Both the position numbers and the translations under genes were made by a program. The notes under the pieces were generated by a model. It saw only the letters and a program-made list of their open reading frames with translations. It was not told the DNA's origin and made no database searches. Positions 38,426 to 49,108 of a stretch of 64,000 bases of DNA are shown in pieces. This DNA is from Cenococcum geophilum 1.58 (lineage: Eukaryota; Ascomycota; Dothideomycetes; Gloniales; Gloniaceae). The stretch's first letter is position 1. Every line of letters begins with the position of its first letter. The stretch is from the NCBI GenBank assembly GCA_001692895.1, contig KV748181.1:1054001-1118000 (forward strand). The letters run 5' to 3'.

Positions 38426-38567
38426 GGGAGGGTGCTACAGAGGCACTAAGACGCTTAAAAGCACCTAAAGTGGGGGAGGACGAATGGGAGGATATCCATA
38501 TTTGGAAGGCGGTGAGCTAAGGCGGTTAATTTCTTGGCGGCAAAGACTTTTGAAAGGCACCTCCGTA

Positions 38568-38936
38568 TTGCTAGTTTATTGCTAGTTCTTTGGGCGCAAA
38601 TCGGCGTTCCGAGGGATAGGTATGGCGAATTTATGGGCGTGGAACTCTATGGGGAAGGACATACTTCTTTACTACTCAAAAAGGAGAAGCAGATCGTGTC
38701 TTTGGGTTGACGAGAATATGGATGTTGGGACCTCGCTCGTCTTCTCGAGGAGAGGTTTCATGGAATTCACTTATAAAGACATGCATCGAAGTCCTACCTT
38801 ACCAGGCAAGACGTTATAACAACCTGTTAGCAAGCTAAGTTTGTATTCATTATAGTATTATGTTGCATAGGCTAAAAGCGCTCATCGTCCTAGATGTATA
38901 TCTTCTGTGCGCCATTACTCACTTTGTCTAACATCC
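38568..38936. other. intergenic interval (3' flank of permease)
   Basis: This is the transition from transposon to genic DNA. A 65-codon frame at 38,622-38,819 (+) is open but has no recognisable domain, so I do not call it a gene. The permease stop lies at the right edge. Confidence 0.45.
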
Positions 38937-40921
38937 TCAGCCTCGTTCCCATCTTTTCCAGAATTTCCATCCGTGGCCCTTCTCATCTGGGTTTCCCTCC
39001 TGCCTACCTCCTCTCCCACTGCGTTTAGATTTCCGCCCTACCCATCCAAACCAGACAGCTAACCCAGCTGCCATGAAGCCCACTACCAGCATGGTCTGGA
39101 CAGGTTCCGCGAATACTGCCCTGGAAAGTAAAAACAAGCTGACGCAGCAGAATATGATGGGTGTTGTAATCCAAGTCTTGTACGGCCTCTCCAGTGTCGG
39201 CTCGCGCACTCGTAAGATGATGAGACCAAGAACGGTAAGGAAGTAGAATGTGTACCCAGCCACGCCGTAGAAGGTGAGCAGCGTGTCGAAGGAACCTACG
39301 GCGATGTACAGGGCGGTGAGTGAGGCATTAAGCAACATAGCGCTGATTGGTGTGAAAAAGAAACCTGCCTCTGGATCCGCGAACCAGCGAGCTAAAAACT
39401 TGGGGACTTTGGTTGACCGGGATGAGGACGAGTGTAACCGGATGGCTCGATGAGACTTCCCTAGACCGATAGTACCGAAGATGGCGGGGAGATAACCCTC
39501 TTTGGCCGCGGTGTAGACGAGGCGGCCAGATGTAAATGTCGTGGCATTTAGGGCGCCAAAACACGAGCCGGATACAAAGATGGCGAGGATGAGAGAGCCA
39601 ATAGGCCCGAAGACTTTTGCTCCGAACGCGATGGCAACTGTGTTGCTAGATTCAATTACGGAAAGGGGGAGCACGAGAAAGTAGGCAACATTGGCGAGGA
39701 TGTATGAGAGGATGACGAGAGGTAGGGATGTGTGGATTACGCGGGGAAGATCTCTCGTTGGATTGATGAATTCAGCGGTTACGTAGTTAACCTGTTAAAA
39801 TAATCAGTATTACCCAGCGATGAACTGGAGGGATTGAAGTACTAAAGGAAATACGAAGTATAACACGAAAGTCGACCCGGGAAACTTACATTGTCCCATC
39901 CATCGAAGGCCCACAAACCGGCATAGAGGGCAACGGCCCAATTTGAAATATTAGTGTTTGTACCCTCAAACCACCCATACTGCTTCCACTCATCGCTCGC
40001 ATGGCCCTTCCACGAAAACCCGGTAATAGCGACAACGATACCGGTAACAGTAACGCCAAGCAACGCAATAAATTTCATGAACATGAATACATCTGCGCTT
40101 CTCGTGCCCAATTTTGTAGATGTGCAATTAAGCAGCGTGACAAGAACCAATCCTGTCATAGCGACACCTTTGTTCAGCAAAGCACTAGCATCAACGGCGT
40201 CAGCCCCGATTGCGGCTCGTACGCAGTACTCCCCAAATATAATGGCAATGATAGCTGCACTGCCGGGTTTCAGTACGCACACAGCGCACCAGGTGAACAG
40301 GAAGCCAGCCCATTCGCCAAAGATTTTGGATAGATAGACCTGTGCGCCGCCATTCAGTGGTATTGCACCCCCCAGCTCTGCATAGCTGGCAGCACCTGTC
40401 CAGGCCAAGATTCCCGCGACGGCCCACACTATGAGTGATGCCCCGGGTGATCCTGCATTCTGGTTCACTTGGCTTGGAGAAGAGAAGATACCAGAACCGA
40501 TTATTAGGCCGACAACGAGGGACAAGCCATTGAGATATGTGAGAGACTTTTGTTTCTCTAAAGAGCCACCATTCAGAGCATTTGTGGGGTCGAGGACCGT
40601 ATTTGATGGTGCACCGAGAGCGGTATATCCTGCCGCAGTAGAAGATAAAGGGAAAAGGTTCGAGGTGAAGTCGAAGGCTGACGAGACTGAGTAAGAGCGA
40701 CTCTGTCGCCTTGGTCGCTCGCCGTTAGCTGGATTTAGCTCAGAGAGAGGGTCTTCATTGTCGAAGGAGATCTTGCGGGAAGAGGGTGTTCCTGAGTCAG
40801 AAGAGGATATGGATGATCGGTGCGAGAGCTGCGAGGAGGATGCAAGGGAGGCAAGCTCGAGGGAGTCGCGGGGAGGATGGGCGGAGGTGCTCTGGAGGTT
40901 TGAGTAGCCTGCGCGAGACAT
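38937..40921 (-). CDS. APC/LAT-type amino-acid permease (MUP-like)
   Basis: Two exons, 40,921-39,890 and 39,791-38,937, separated by a 98-bp intron (donor GTAAGT, acceptor AACAG), give 628 residues. Residues 1-125 form a Ser-rich cytoplasmic tail. From about residue 130 the LAT-family core begins with GLIIGSGIFSSPSQV, then WAVAGILAWTGAASYAELGG and the segment around the splice (LWAFDGWDN / VNYVTAEFINPTRDLP), which is the conserved TM6 region of LAT/SLC7 carriers. About twelve membrane helices follow to residue 600, then a basic tail. Family members import neutral amino acids across the plasma membrane; yeast Mup1 and Mup3 (methionine) are the nearest named examples. The substrate is not readable here. 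The Ser/Thr-rich N-tail is where arrestin/ubiquitin regulation acts in such permeases (inference). Its promoter is shared with LeuRS. Confidence 0.9.
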
Positions 40922-41204
40922 TCTAAAAGAGCTACCTGGATTCTATACCAGACGTAGCCATCACCAGCGGAAAAGAGGCGGAAAAGAGGTGTGTAGAGGG
41001 ATATGTTGCTTCCCTTTTAATTATTATATACATGATGTGAGGATGGAGAGGATGAGGCCGCCGGAGAGGCCGCTTCTGGTTTAGCGGGGGCTGTTGGCGG
41101 GAGAGCTTCGAGAAAATCATCAATCAACACCACCAAAATGTCGCTCTTCGTTATATACTAGCCGCCATGCGTGCAATTGGACGACATGCTTACTGCCGTA
41201 GGTA
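40922..41204. promoter_or_regulatory. shared divergent promoter with two uORFs on the LeuRS side
   Basis: This 283-bp gap separates the permease start (-) from the LeuRS start (+). On the plus strand two upstream ATGs have good contexts: uORF1 at 41,138-41,161 (caccaaaATG, seven codons then TAG) and uORF2 at 41,167-41,205 (gccgccATG, twelve codons then TAA). The uORF2 stop overlaps the LeuRS ATG as TAATG. No TATA box is obvious. The Kozak quality of uORF2 suggests regulated or coupled initiation, but a different transcript start or a 5' intron could remove it. Confidence 0.55.
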
Positions 41205-44200
41205 ATGAAGTGCCTTAGTCAGCTACCACGAGGCTGGGGATGGTCCCACCGGCCACTTCCACGCCATTTCACACGCCATAACCTCTGCCGCGCCGTTGCT
41301 TCTCATGCAATTGTCGGAGCTTTGGACCTCTGCGCGATCGACGCGAAATGGCAGAAGAAATGGGCTGATGGGAAAGAGCAAGGCCTGCCCACAACAAGAG
41401 AAAACAAAGGAAAATCGTACATCCTGCCAATGTTCCCATACCCATCCGGAACTCTGCATTTAGGGCATCTCCGCGTTTACACCATCTCGGATGTTCTAGC
41501 TCGGTTCAAGCAAATGCAGGGTTATGAGGTGATACATCCAATTGGTTGGGATGCCTTTGGGTTACCGGCTGAGAATGCCGCTATTGAACGTGGGATCAAT
41601 CCGGAGACTTGGACACTGCAGAATATTGCGAAGATGAAGGAGCAGATGATGGCCATGGGAGGCCGGTGGGACTGGGATCGTGTATGTGGGAGTTTTTCCG
41701 TAGATATGTGCTGATAGCTTGTCTTTTGTCATACATAACGCCGACTAACTGCCTCGCTTTCCAGGAATTCATGACTTGTGATCCTTCGTTCTATAAACAT
41801 ACTCAACGAATATTCCAGATGCTTTACGAGAGAGGCTTAGCATACCAGGCAGAATCGGTGGTAAACTTCGACCCCGTTGATAAAACAGTGCTCGCAAATG
41901 AGCAGGTATGACTGTCTGTTAGGGTATTATAGAGCAATTTCTTAGATTCTACAGGTCGATGTAAATGGGTGTTCATGGAGATCCGGGGCTAAGGTCCAGA
42001 AACTTCGACTCAAGCAATGGTTCTTACGCATCAAAGACTTTCAGCAGCCTCTGCTAGATGACTTAGAGCTGTTAGCAAAAGATAACAAATGGCCCGAAAG
42101 AGTGCTATCTATGCAAAGGAATTGGTTAGGCAAATCAAACGGCGTCAAGTTTCGATTTGGGATAGAGAGCACATCAAGAATCAAGGATTATCCAGAAGTG
42201 GAGATCTACACGACCAGAGCAGACACTTTATTTGGTGTTCAATATATCGCACTCTCATTGAATCATCCGATTGTTCTGGATATGGCCAAGGACAGGCCCG
42301 AATTACAGAATTTTATCAACATAGCACACCAACTTCCTTCAGACTCCAAAACCGGCTTTTTATTACAGGGGCTCCAAGCGAACAATCCCGTTTCTGCCTT
42401 TTCAACATCCACGGCTAACGCCCAAGAACCGTTACCCATTTACGCAGCGCCGTATGTTCTAGAGGACTACGGCTCCGGAGCCGTTATGGGTGTTCCGGGC
42501 CACGATAGTCGCGATCATGCATTTTGGCGAGAAAATCAAGGAAGTAAACTCATTCTAAAGGTTATAGTTCCCTCACTGGAGGAGATCGACGTTTCTTCGA
42601 GTGTCACTCCTGGAGAAGGCGATAATCCAATCACATCCAAGGGATTCTTGACGACTGCTTCGGGAGAATTCAGCGGTATGCCGTCTGATGAAGCCATTGG
42701 CGAGATTGTTCGGAGGTTGCAAGAAGAGGGTCAATATGCAGAGCTGACTGAGAACTGGCGTCTTCGCGATTGGCTCATTAGCCGACAACGTTACTGGGGG
42801 ACTCCCATACCAATTATGCATTGCGATACCTGTGGGCCTGTTCCTGTACCAGAGTCTGATCTACCCGTGGAACTCCCCAAACTTGCTTCCGATGCTTTGA
42901 AAGGAAAGGGCGGTAATCCACTTGCGGAAATGCCTTCATGGATTAATACGAGCTGTCCCAAATGCAAAGGCCCTGCAAAGCGCGAAACCGACACTATGGA
43001 TACATTCATGGATTCATCCTGGTACTTTTTGCGCTTCCTAGACCCCAAAAATCCTTCGGTTCCAATGTCCCACGAGGCAGCCGATGCCGGGATGCCAGTC
43101 GATGTTTACATCGGAGGCGTCGAGCATGCAATTTTACATCTGCTTTATGCACGCTTCATTTCTAAATTTCTTGCTACAACTTCACTCTGGCCAAGCGCAG
43201 GTGGACCGGAGAATAAGGGCGAACCCTTTAAGCAGCTGATCACTCAAGGGATGGTGCATGGCCGTACTTACTCAGATCCTACTACAGGAAAATTCTTGCA
43301 CCCTGATGAGGTTGACCTTATGGTCCCTAAATCGCCAAAAATTAAAGCGAGTGGTATTAACCCTCTTATCACTTTCGAGAAAATGTCAAAGAGTAAACAT
43401 AATGGCGTCGACCCCAGTGCAACCATTGCTAAGTATGGCGCTGACGCCACTCGGGCGCATCTTCTCTTCCAAGCGCCCGTCAGCGATGTACTCGAATGGG
43501 ATGGAACAAGCATAAAAGGTATCCAGCGCTGGTTCTCTCGTCTTTGGCGTCTCTCCCACGCTCCTTTCATCCCTCCAACGACTCTTAAAAAATTCGTTCC
43601 ACCGGTAGACCACGATATACCGCTGCTCACATTCCTCACACCCCTGCAGAAAAAAGGTGAACCCTTACCGGTTAACCCTGCCAACTCAGCCTCTGAAGCA
43701 TTGAATCTATCTCGCCGTCTAAAGCCCCAAGAATCAGGTCTCTGGGTGCTAAGCCAAAAGACCATCACTAGCGTCACGACGGCTTACGAGCAGACCCATG
43801 CCCTCAACACCATCATCTCCGACCTCATGACCCTCACCAACGCCATCTGGGACGCCCCACATACCTCTGAAACCGCCTCAATGCTAAAATACCTCTCCCT
43901 CAGCGCCCTCCTCCGCATGCTCGCTCCCATCGCCCCCGCCTTCGCCGAGGAGTGCTGGGAAACTCTCACCAAAATCGCCGCGCGCAAGACCTTGAGGCGG
44001 TCCCCGGATGCGCTTTTCGACAGCCACGGCGCCGTGAACTCGATCTTCTCGCGGCCCTTCCCCGCCGCCGACAGGGAGGCTGTGGAGCTCCTGACCCAGA
44101 CCCAGACCTGCGCCGTCCAGGTCGACGGCCGGCTCAGGTTCAGCGCCAAGATCCCGATCCCCGCGCCGCAGCTCTTGCAGCCTGCGAAGCTGCCGGAGCT

Positions 44201-44411
44201 CAAGGCCTGGGTGGTCAAGAGGCTGCGCAAGACACCTGATGGGAGCGCCTGGCTAGGCGAGAATGGTAGGCTGGGCTGGCCGGCGCGGTGCGGGGGTGAG
44301 GCTGGCGCGGGACCTGAGGGCACGAGGGTTTTCGTTGTGAAGGGTGGCAAGACGGTCAATTTCGTTTTGCCGAAAGAAGAGCAGAAAGACGCAAGGTCAG
44401 GGGAGGAGTAA
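41205..44411 (+). CDS. NAM2: mitochondrial leucyl-tRNA synthetase
   Basis: Three exons, 41,205-41,681, 41,765-41,905 and 41,955-44,411 (introns of 83 and 49 bp, donors GTATGT and GTATGA), encode 1,024 residues. The enzyme charges tRNA-Leu with leucine in the mitochondrion; the yeast orthologue also helps splice group I introns. The first about 40 residues are Arg/His-rich and low in acidic residues, as in a mitochondrial presequence. The class I signature [11 protein letters not shown] lies at residues 78-88, an editing-domain segment with TRADTLFGV near 278, Cys pairs CDTC and CPKC near 497 and 540, and KMSKS near 683. The C-terminal anticodon-binding region follows. The bacterial-type architecture (KMSKS after the editing and zinc regions) separates it from cytosolic LeuRS. 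The start at 41,205 is the first in-frame ATG giving a presequence. Confidence 0.95.
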
Positions 44412-44819
44412 TGGGAATTCACTGGAGCTAAAGGAGTAGGCCTTGCTTGAGGGGCTGAGTGGGAGTAGTGGTGGAGGAAAAAAATTAGTTCAAGGCTGAA
44501 CCAGATGGGAGATGAAGAAGGCCATATCTAGCAAAGATGCTGATGAGAAAAGGAGTTTTAGAAAAAAAACAAAAGATTTCTTTATTGAAGTGAAACAGGC
44601 AGAAGGACCTGGATTAACTTCAACTTGATAGATTTGCCGACCCTGGGATTGGGGTGTATGGGAGATCTCGCACAATGTTTTCCACTTTGTACTAATATTA
44701 TGTAAAATTCTGTAGTGTAGCACAAATGGCCCGTATATCTAATAACATGAATTGGAGATTCTCCCCAAGCCTTGAGACCATTACCGAAAAATTACTGCAC
44801 TCCGTAATGACAGCCAGAA
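44412..44819. other. intergenic interval
   Basis: 3' flank of LeuRS. An A-rich stretch (44,560-44,580) may belong to transcription termination. No gene or repeat is recognised. Confidence 0.4.
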
Positions 44820-45721
44820 TCAAGCAGATGGTAAAAGTAAGTACCTATCACCATACCACTCCAACATGTTCTGAAGTACAACATCCCGCTCCCCATCCCA
44901 CCCGACCCACAGCCGCTCCAACTTACGCTCCCGGGAAATCGGCTCCGACGCCGGCGTAAAAGCCTGCCTGTTCGGCTCGTTCTTCACCAGAAACATAACG
45001 ACCGTGTCCAGAAAATCGGTGAAGGACCGAAAAGCCTCGAACCGCGCCATGCAGTCCGCCCGCTCCACCTAGCCCATCTCCCTCAGCTTGCGCTGGACGT
45101 GCTCGCACAGCACCGTCTTGACGGTCCGCGGCGCGATGGCGCGGAAGTCGCGCCGCGTCAGCCAGCCCGCTGCCATGTCGTAGAAGACCTCATACTCCCA
45201 CTCGTAGCGGGGTAGTGGCGGCGCTGGCGGAATTCGGCCATCAGCCTGCGTAGCCGTCTGAGCAGCTTCAGGGGGAAGGTGCACATTAGGGCCTGGGAGA
45301 AAAGCGTGTGGTGGATTTTGCGGTAGGAGGTCTCGCATTCGAAGCGTCGGCCTTTCATGATCCTGTGTCAGTCTTCTGGTGAGCGCTCCTCCGCGGCGTT
45401 GTTGTCGTATTGCTGGCTCCGGCACAGAGGGCAACGATTGCTGATTTCGACGGCAGCATCTATGCAGAATTTGCCGAAAATATGGTTACATCTTAGCTTC
45501 GCTGGATTATTTGAGAAGGGGCTCGACGGGTTGCAGGGGAAGGGGAGTTCTTCGTCGAAGATGCTAAGGCATTCTTGAGCTGCTGTGATCTCGTTGTCGT
45601 CCGGGTCCGTTTCGCCAAAGGGGAAAAGGTAGATGGCACATTTATTGTCCTCTACTGGTATGGAGGAAACTTCAACAGGCTGAGGGTCCCTCCTAAAGTT
45701 TTAGAGGGATGGATGGGGCAT
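44820..45721 (-). pseudogene. RING-finger protein pseudogene with RIP-type lesions
   Basis: Read on the minus strand from a possible ATG at 45,721, the frame contains a RING domain: KCAIY near 45,625, then a later core RCNHIFGKFC ... NRCPLCR near 45,490-45,420. This is the C...C-H-C...CPxC spacing of ubiquitin E3 ligases. A conserved-looking region follows downstream (RFECETSYRKIHH; then YEWEYEVFYDMAAGW and LWVGWDGERDVVLQN) to a stop at 44,820. Lesions: TAA seven codons in, a TGA near 45,370, a frameshift near 45,230, a TAG at 45,069-45,071 where TGG is expected, and Tyr (TAC) in place of the second zinc-ligand Cys (TGC). All the base substitutions are C-to-T or G-to-A. If intact it would encode about 300 residues. 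The family beyond RING is not recognised. Confidence 0.7.
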
Positions 45722-46238
45722 TGCCGTCCCCCATGCACTTGCAAAGTAGAGTCGTTTTTGACAGGAAGGATACGAAAATCACAAGGTGTGCGGATAGTCT
45801 TAATATAAAACGGTAATTTGAGAATAGCAAGGCCAGAGCAATTAGCTTTCTCTGGCCTTCATGCACTCTACTATATCTAACAATGAATTTTCTGAACAGC
45901 ATAATCAGAGAGTCAAAATTTCTGAAGGAGATTATAAACAGTCAGATTTGGTGAATCCGCCCGCCAATTTGAATTCAATGAATCATATTCAGACGCAGGA
46001 TTCGCCGGATACAAATGAATACATCACAGCGACTTGATGATAGGAAAGTAAGCCGAGTTGCTGAACTTGTTGTGCACGGCTTGAACTGAGTTATGCAACG
46101 GCTCGCTAGTGCATTTGGTCGTCACCTAAAACTTAATTTAAGCTTACCAGATTTAACGCAGGTGATAACGCGAGCGATAGGGTTACGACGGCTCGGAACG
46201 CCAAAACCGCGCACAGACGAAATTTGTTAGGAACCGCT
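45722..46238. other. intergenic interval
   Basis: No gene is recognised. Short open frames lack domains. The DNA has near-normal composition until the solo LTR. It could hold the promoter of the RING pseudogene. Confidence 0.4.
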
Positions 46239-46243
46239 ATAAC

Positions 46244-46505
46244 TGTAAGGCAGTATTGCCAGGGTGTACGGTAGGGAGCAGGCAAGCCGAGCATGAGTCA
46301 CATAGGGAGTCGATGGAAGAGGACGATATGGTAATGAGGGTAGGCAATAGCCTGAGTACAGAGAGACGAACCGATAAGGGAGGAAGGAGGCTGCAAGCCC
46401 GAGGTGCTTATAAGGAGGTGCCAAGGGCTAGCCGAAGGCTAGCCTTGGCGACCCCTAAGAGCCCCTAGGCGATGCAGCCGAGTAAGGGCCAAAATAACCC
46501 TTACA
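46244..46505. repeat. solo gypsy LTR with TSD ATAAC
   Basis: 262 bp from tgtaaggcag to aacccttaca with intact TG...CA ends, flanked by ATAAC on both sides (46,239-46,243 and 46,506-46,510). Internal words (acagagagacgaacc, gataaggga, cgaggtgc) match the LTRs at 2,330, 9,043 and 22,265. This copy retains CpG and CpA sites. It was left by LTR-LTR recombination after insertion, and its low decay implies a recent event or escape from RIP as a single copy. Confidence 0.88.
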
Positions 46506-47376
46506 ATAACCCTATCACCTACGTTAGTAGATTCAAGCTAACTTATGATTTTGAAAGTTTTTTTTAATTTTATTTCGCTGAATAGAAATAAAAAGCCAAC
46601 GCCGCTTCGGATTCGAGAGTTATTATGAAACTTTCGGGTGTGGCGCGTGCGAGAAGGAAATCATGCGAGAATGGTCGAGGATTGCGGATGGTATAAACTG
46701 TGCCACTTAGCTGCATGACACCATCCTCCAACGTTTGCTTGGTGTCTACTTGTAACTAGACGTTATAAAAGGGTCGAGATACGGCAGTAAAAAACGTGAT
46801 TTTTAGTGTATTTTAACCCTCCGTTACCACTAAAGCTGCGACCATAAGCTCTCAGACCCTCGGTGGAGTTGGTTGATAAGGAGCAGTTCGTTCGTACACA
46901 AGGATAATGTTGACTCAGCATGCTCAGACCACATGGGACGCCGGATAAATCCGGCCCGATGGCACTAAACCAGTTTAGGCCATCTGTCCCTGTGTGGTCT
47001 GAGACACTTTGGCCAACGTTTGTAAAGCAGGTCGGCATATCCGCATAGCTAATATTATAGATATTTACATCTTATTCTTATAATAAGTTTGGGCAGCTTT
47101 AAAAATCCATTGATTATATACTAAGCTCTAGCGAATTAAATGGTCTATATAAGAAGCCTCCCTGCCTTCCCGTTTCTGACATTAATTTTAAAATAGCCAT
47201 GACATAGTTTGCCAAAGTGTATAATTAGCAATATCCGCACTAATAATATATTAACCTTAACCACCCACCCTCTATCTACTATATCTATTGAAACCCATTA
47301 AAATCTATTTAAGCCCTCTTTACCTTTAGTAGTATTAGTTAATAAAGAGGGTAGTTTATTATTAAAAGCTTGAGAC

Positions 47377-47728
47377 TGGCTCTGTAACGGCTCTGTAACG
47401 GCTCTGTAACGGCTCTATAACGGCTCTATAACGGCTCTATAACGGCTCTATAATGGCTTTATAAATCGCTCTATAATGGCTCTACAATGGCTCTATAATG
47501 GCTCTGCAATAGCTCTATAAACGGCTTTATAAACGGCTCTGTATGGCTCTGCAACGGCTCTATAAACGGCTCTGCAACGGCTTTGCAACGGCTCTATAAT
47601 AACCCTGCAACGGCTCTGCAACGGCTCTATAAATGGCTCTGTTCTATAAATGGCTTTATAAACGGCTTTGCAATAGCTCTATAAACGGCTCTGTAACGGC
47701 TCTATAACGGCTCTATAAATGGTCTACT
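47377..47728 (+). repeat. 11-bp minisatellite, left arm (cggctctataa)
   Basis: About thirty tandem copies of ggctctgtaac or ggctctataac, with variants of 11-13 bp (ggctctataaac). The first copies are near identical and variation rises towards the centre. Confidence 0.9.
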
Positions 47729-47734
47729 TATTTA

Positions 47735-48217
47735 GCGGAGCCGTTGTAGAGCCGTTGTAAAGCCATTGCAGAGCCGTTTATAAAGCCGTTGTAGAGCCAT
47801 GNAGAGCCGTTNATAAAGCTGCTTGTAGAGCTGTTGCAGAGTCATTTGTAGAGCCGTTGCAGAGCCGTTGCAGAGCCGTTGCAAAGCCGTTGCAGAGCCG
47901 TTTATAAAGCCGTTGCAGAGCCGTTTATAAAGCCGTCGCAAAGCCATGNAGAGCCGTTNATAAAGCCGTTTATAGAGCAGAGCTATTTATAGAGCNGTTG
48001 CAGAGTCGTTGCAGAGCCATTGNAGAGTTATTGTAGAGCCGTTGCAAAGCCGTTGCAGAGCCGTTCATAGAGCCGTTCATAAAGCCGTTCATAAAGGTGA
48101 TGCAAAGCCGTTCGTAGAGACGATGTAAAGCCGTTTGTATAGACGATTGTATGGGCGACTATATATAGGCGATAGTAGAGCTGTGGTAGAGCCGTTGCAG
48201 AGCCGTAATAAAGGGGT
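47735..48217 (-). repeat. 11-bp minisatellite, right arm in opposite orientation
   Basis: About forty copies of gagccgttgca or gagccgtttataaa, the reverse complement of the left-arm unit. The switch occurs within a few bases at about 47,729-47,735. Five single Ns (47,802; 47,812; 47,949; 47,959; 47,997) and one at 48,023 show assembly trouble. Apparent Leu/Arg-rich frames across it are repeat artefacts. Confidence 0.88.
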
Positions 48218-48700
48218 TTCTTCGACGCCTTTTGGAGCACCTATGGCTNGTAGTTAGTTCTAGAAAATCCATCGATTAGAGAGCTGATTAAGGCAATTCT
48301 AACGCAGGTATTTACAGGATAATAGACGTGGCGGTTGCTTANATTAATTTCGTTAAAGTTAATGGTTTGCCTCATACAAACAGAGCGGCCAGCTTCCAAA
48401 AGCCTGCCAAAGTGGCTCAGACCAAGAAACAGATGGATCGATCGAATAGGTTAGCTTGCGGATATTCGATTATCCGCGCAGCGGATATTCATCGGTTTCT
48501 TGGTCTGAGCATGCTGAGTCAAAGGATAATGCCTTCGCTGAGCCGCTCGACCATTTCACGTGACGTCTTTTGCAAGGCCGGATGTTTTTTATCTTATAAA
48601 TCAGACCCTCCGTGGATCTTTTATGCAGGAGCGTTACACTGCTCCTTATCTAAATAAAATTTCCACGGATGGTCTAAGGGATAATCGCGATTTTAGTATA

Positions 48701-49108
48701 TAGTGAACTACGGAGTAACTTTTTAACTATTTAGCCTCTGCCCCTTGCACCGATATCGTCCTAGAATTACTAATATTATTTTAAAATATATTATGGTTTC
48801 TTTTTAATACTTAGCTTTTTAAATTTTTAAAAATTTAAACTGATCTTCCTATTGGCGAGACAAGGGAAAGAGAAGGCATAAGATGTGGCACGGATAGAGC
48901 ATGTTCCAGATGAAAAGCGGAAGATGGAGATGCAATTGTAAATGCCATGATGATGACATTGCGTAAGGGCACATTATAAAATATTGCTACGTAGGCATGT
49001 AGGTAGGCATGCACCTTGATTCAAGCCAATCAATTCTGTCCCACTTATCTCAGACCATGTTTATCAGGTGCGACCGGATTGAGGTTGCACAGTGTCTTAC
49101 GCTCCAAT
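48701..49108. other. intergenic interval
   Basis: An AT-rich patch (48,770-48,840) is followed by more balanced DNA. It is the 3' flank of the MTQ1-type gene. No gene is recognised. Confidence 0.4.

Larger units (their letters stand above)
32420..38565 (+). mobile_element. DNA transposon with inverted ends, split by a copia insertion
   Basis: A terminal inverted repeat of about 33 bp begins cggaggtgcctttcaaaag at 32,420, and its reverse complement ends at 38,565. A TA lies immediately outside both ends (32,418-32,419 and 38,566-38,567), as in Tc1/mariner-type elements. Without the copia (32,916-38,430) the element is only about 0.63 kb. A plus-strand frame reads through the insertion point in register: about 17 codons before 32,915 join 29 codons from 38,431 to a TAA at 38,518-38,520. 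I infer the end of a transposase ORF, family not recognised, in an internally deleted copy. Confidence 0.68.
46780..48700. repeat. large foldback structure (composite inverted repeat)
   Basis: Nested inverted matches occur around a centre near 47,732. The outermost are degenerate ends near 46,790 and 48,690 (aaacgtgattttta against aaaatcgcgattat). Next come 46,852-46,898 against the reverse complement of 48,640-48,676 (share gaccNtcNgtgga and gataaggagcag), then a perfect 21-bp pair at 46,911-46,931 and 48,501-48,521, then 46,995-47,013 against 48,403-48,422. The inner arms are minisatellites in opposite orientation. Each side also contains its own hairpins, such as 48,602-48,674. No transposase frame is present. 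I infer a foldback-type or MITE-like DNA transposon whose arms carry expanded minisatellites. Confidence 0.65.

Noticed and set aside
47377-48217. CRISPR-like array
   Set aside because: The repeats are 11-13 bp with no spacers, in a eukaryotic genome; it is a minisatellite.
47732-48240. Leu/Arg-rich frames that look like a repeat protein
   Set aside because: An 11-bp unit permits open frames in any register. Unit lengths vary without keeping frame, and Ns are present.
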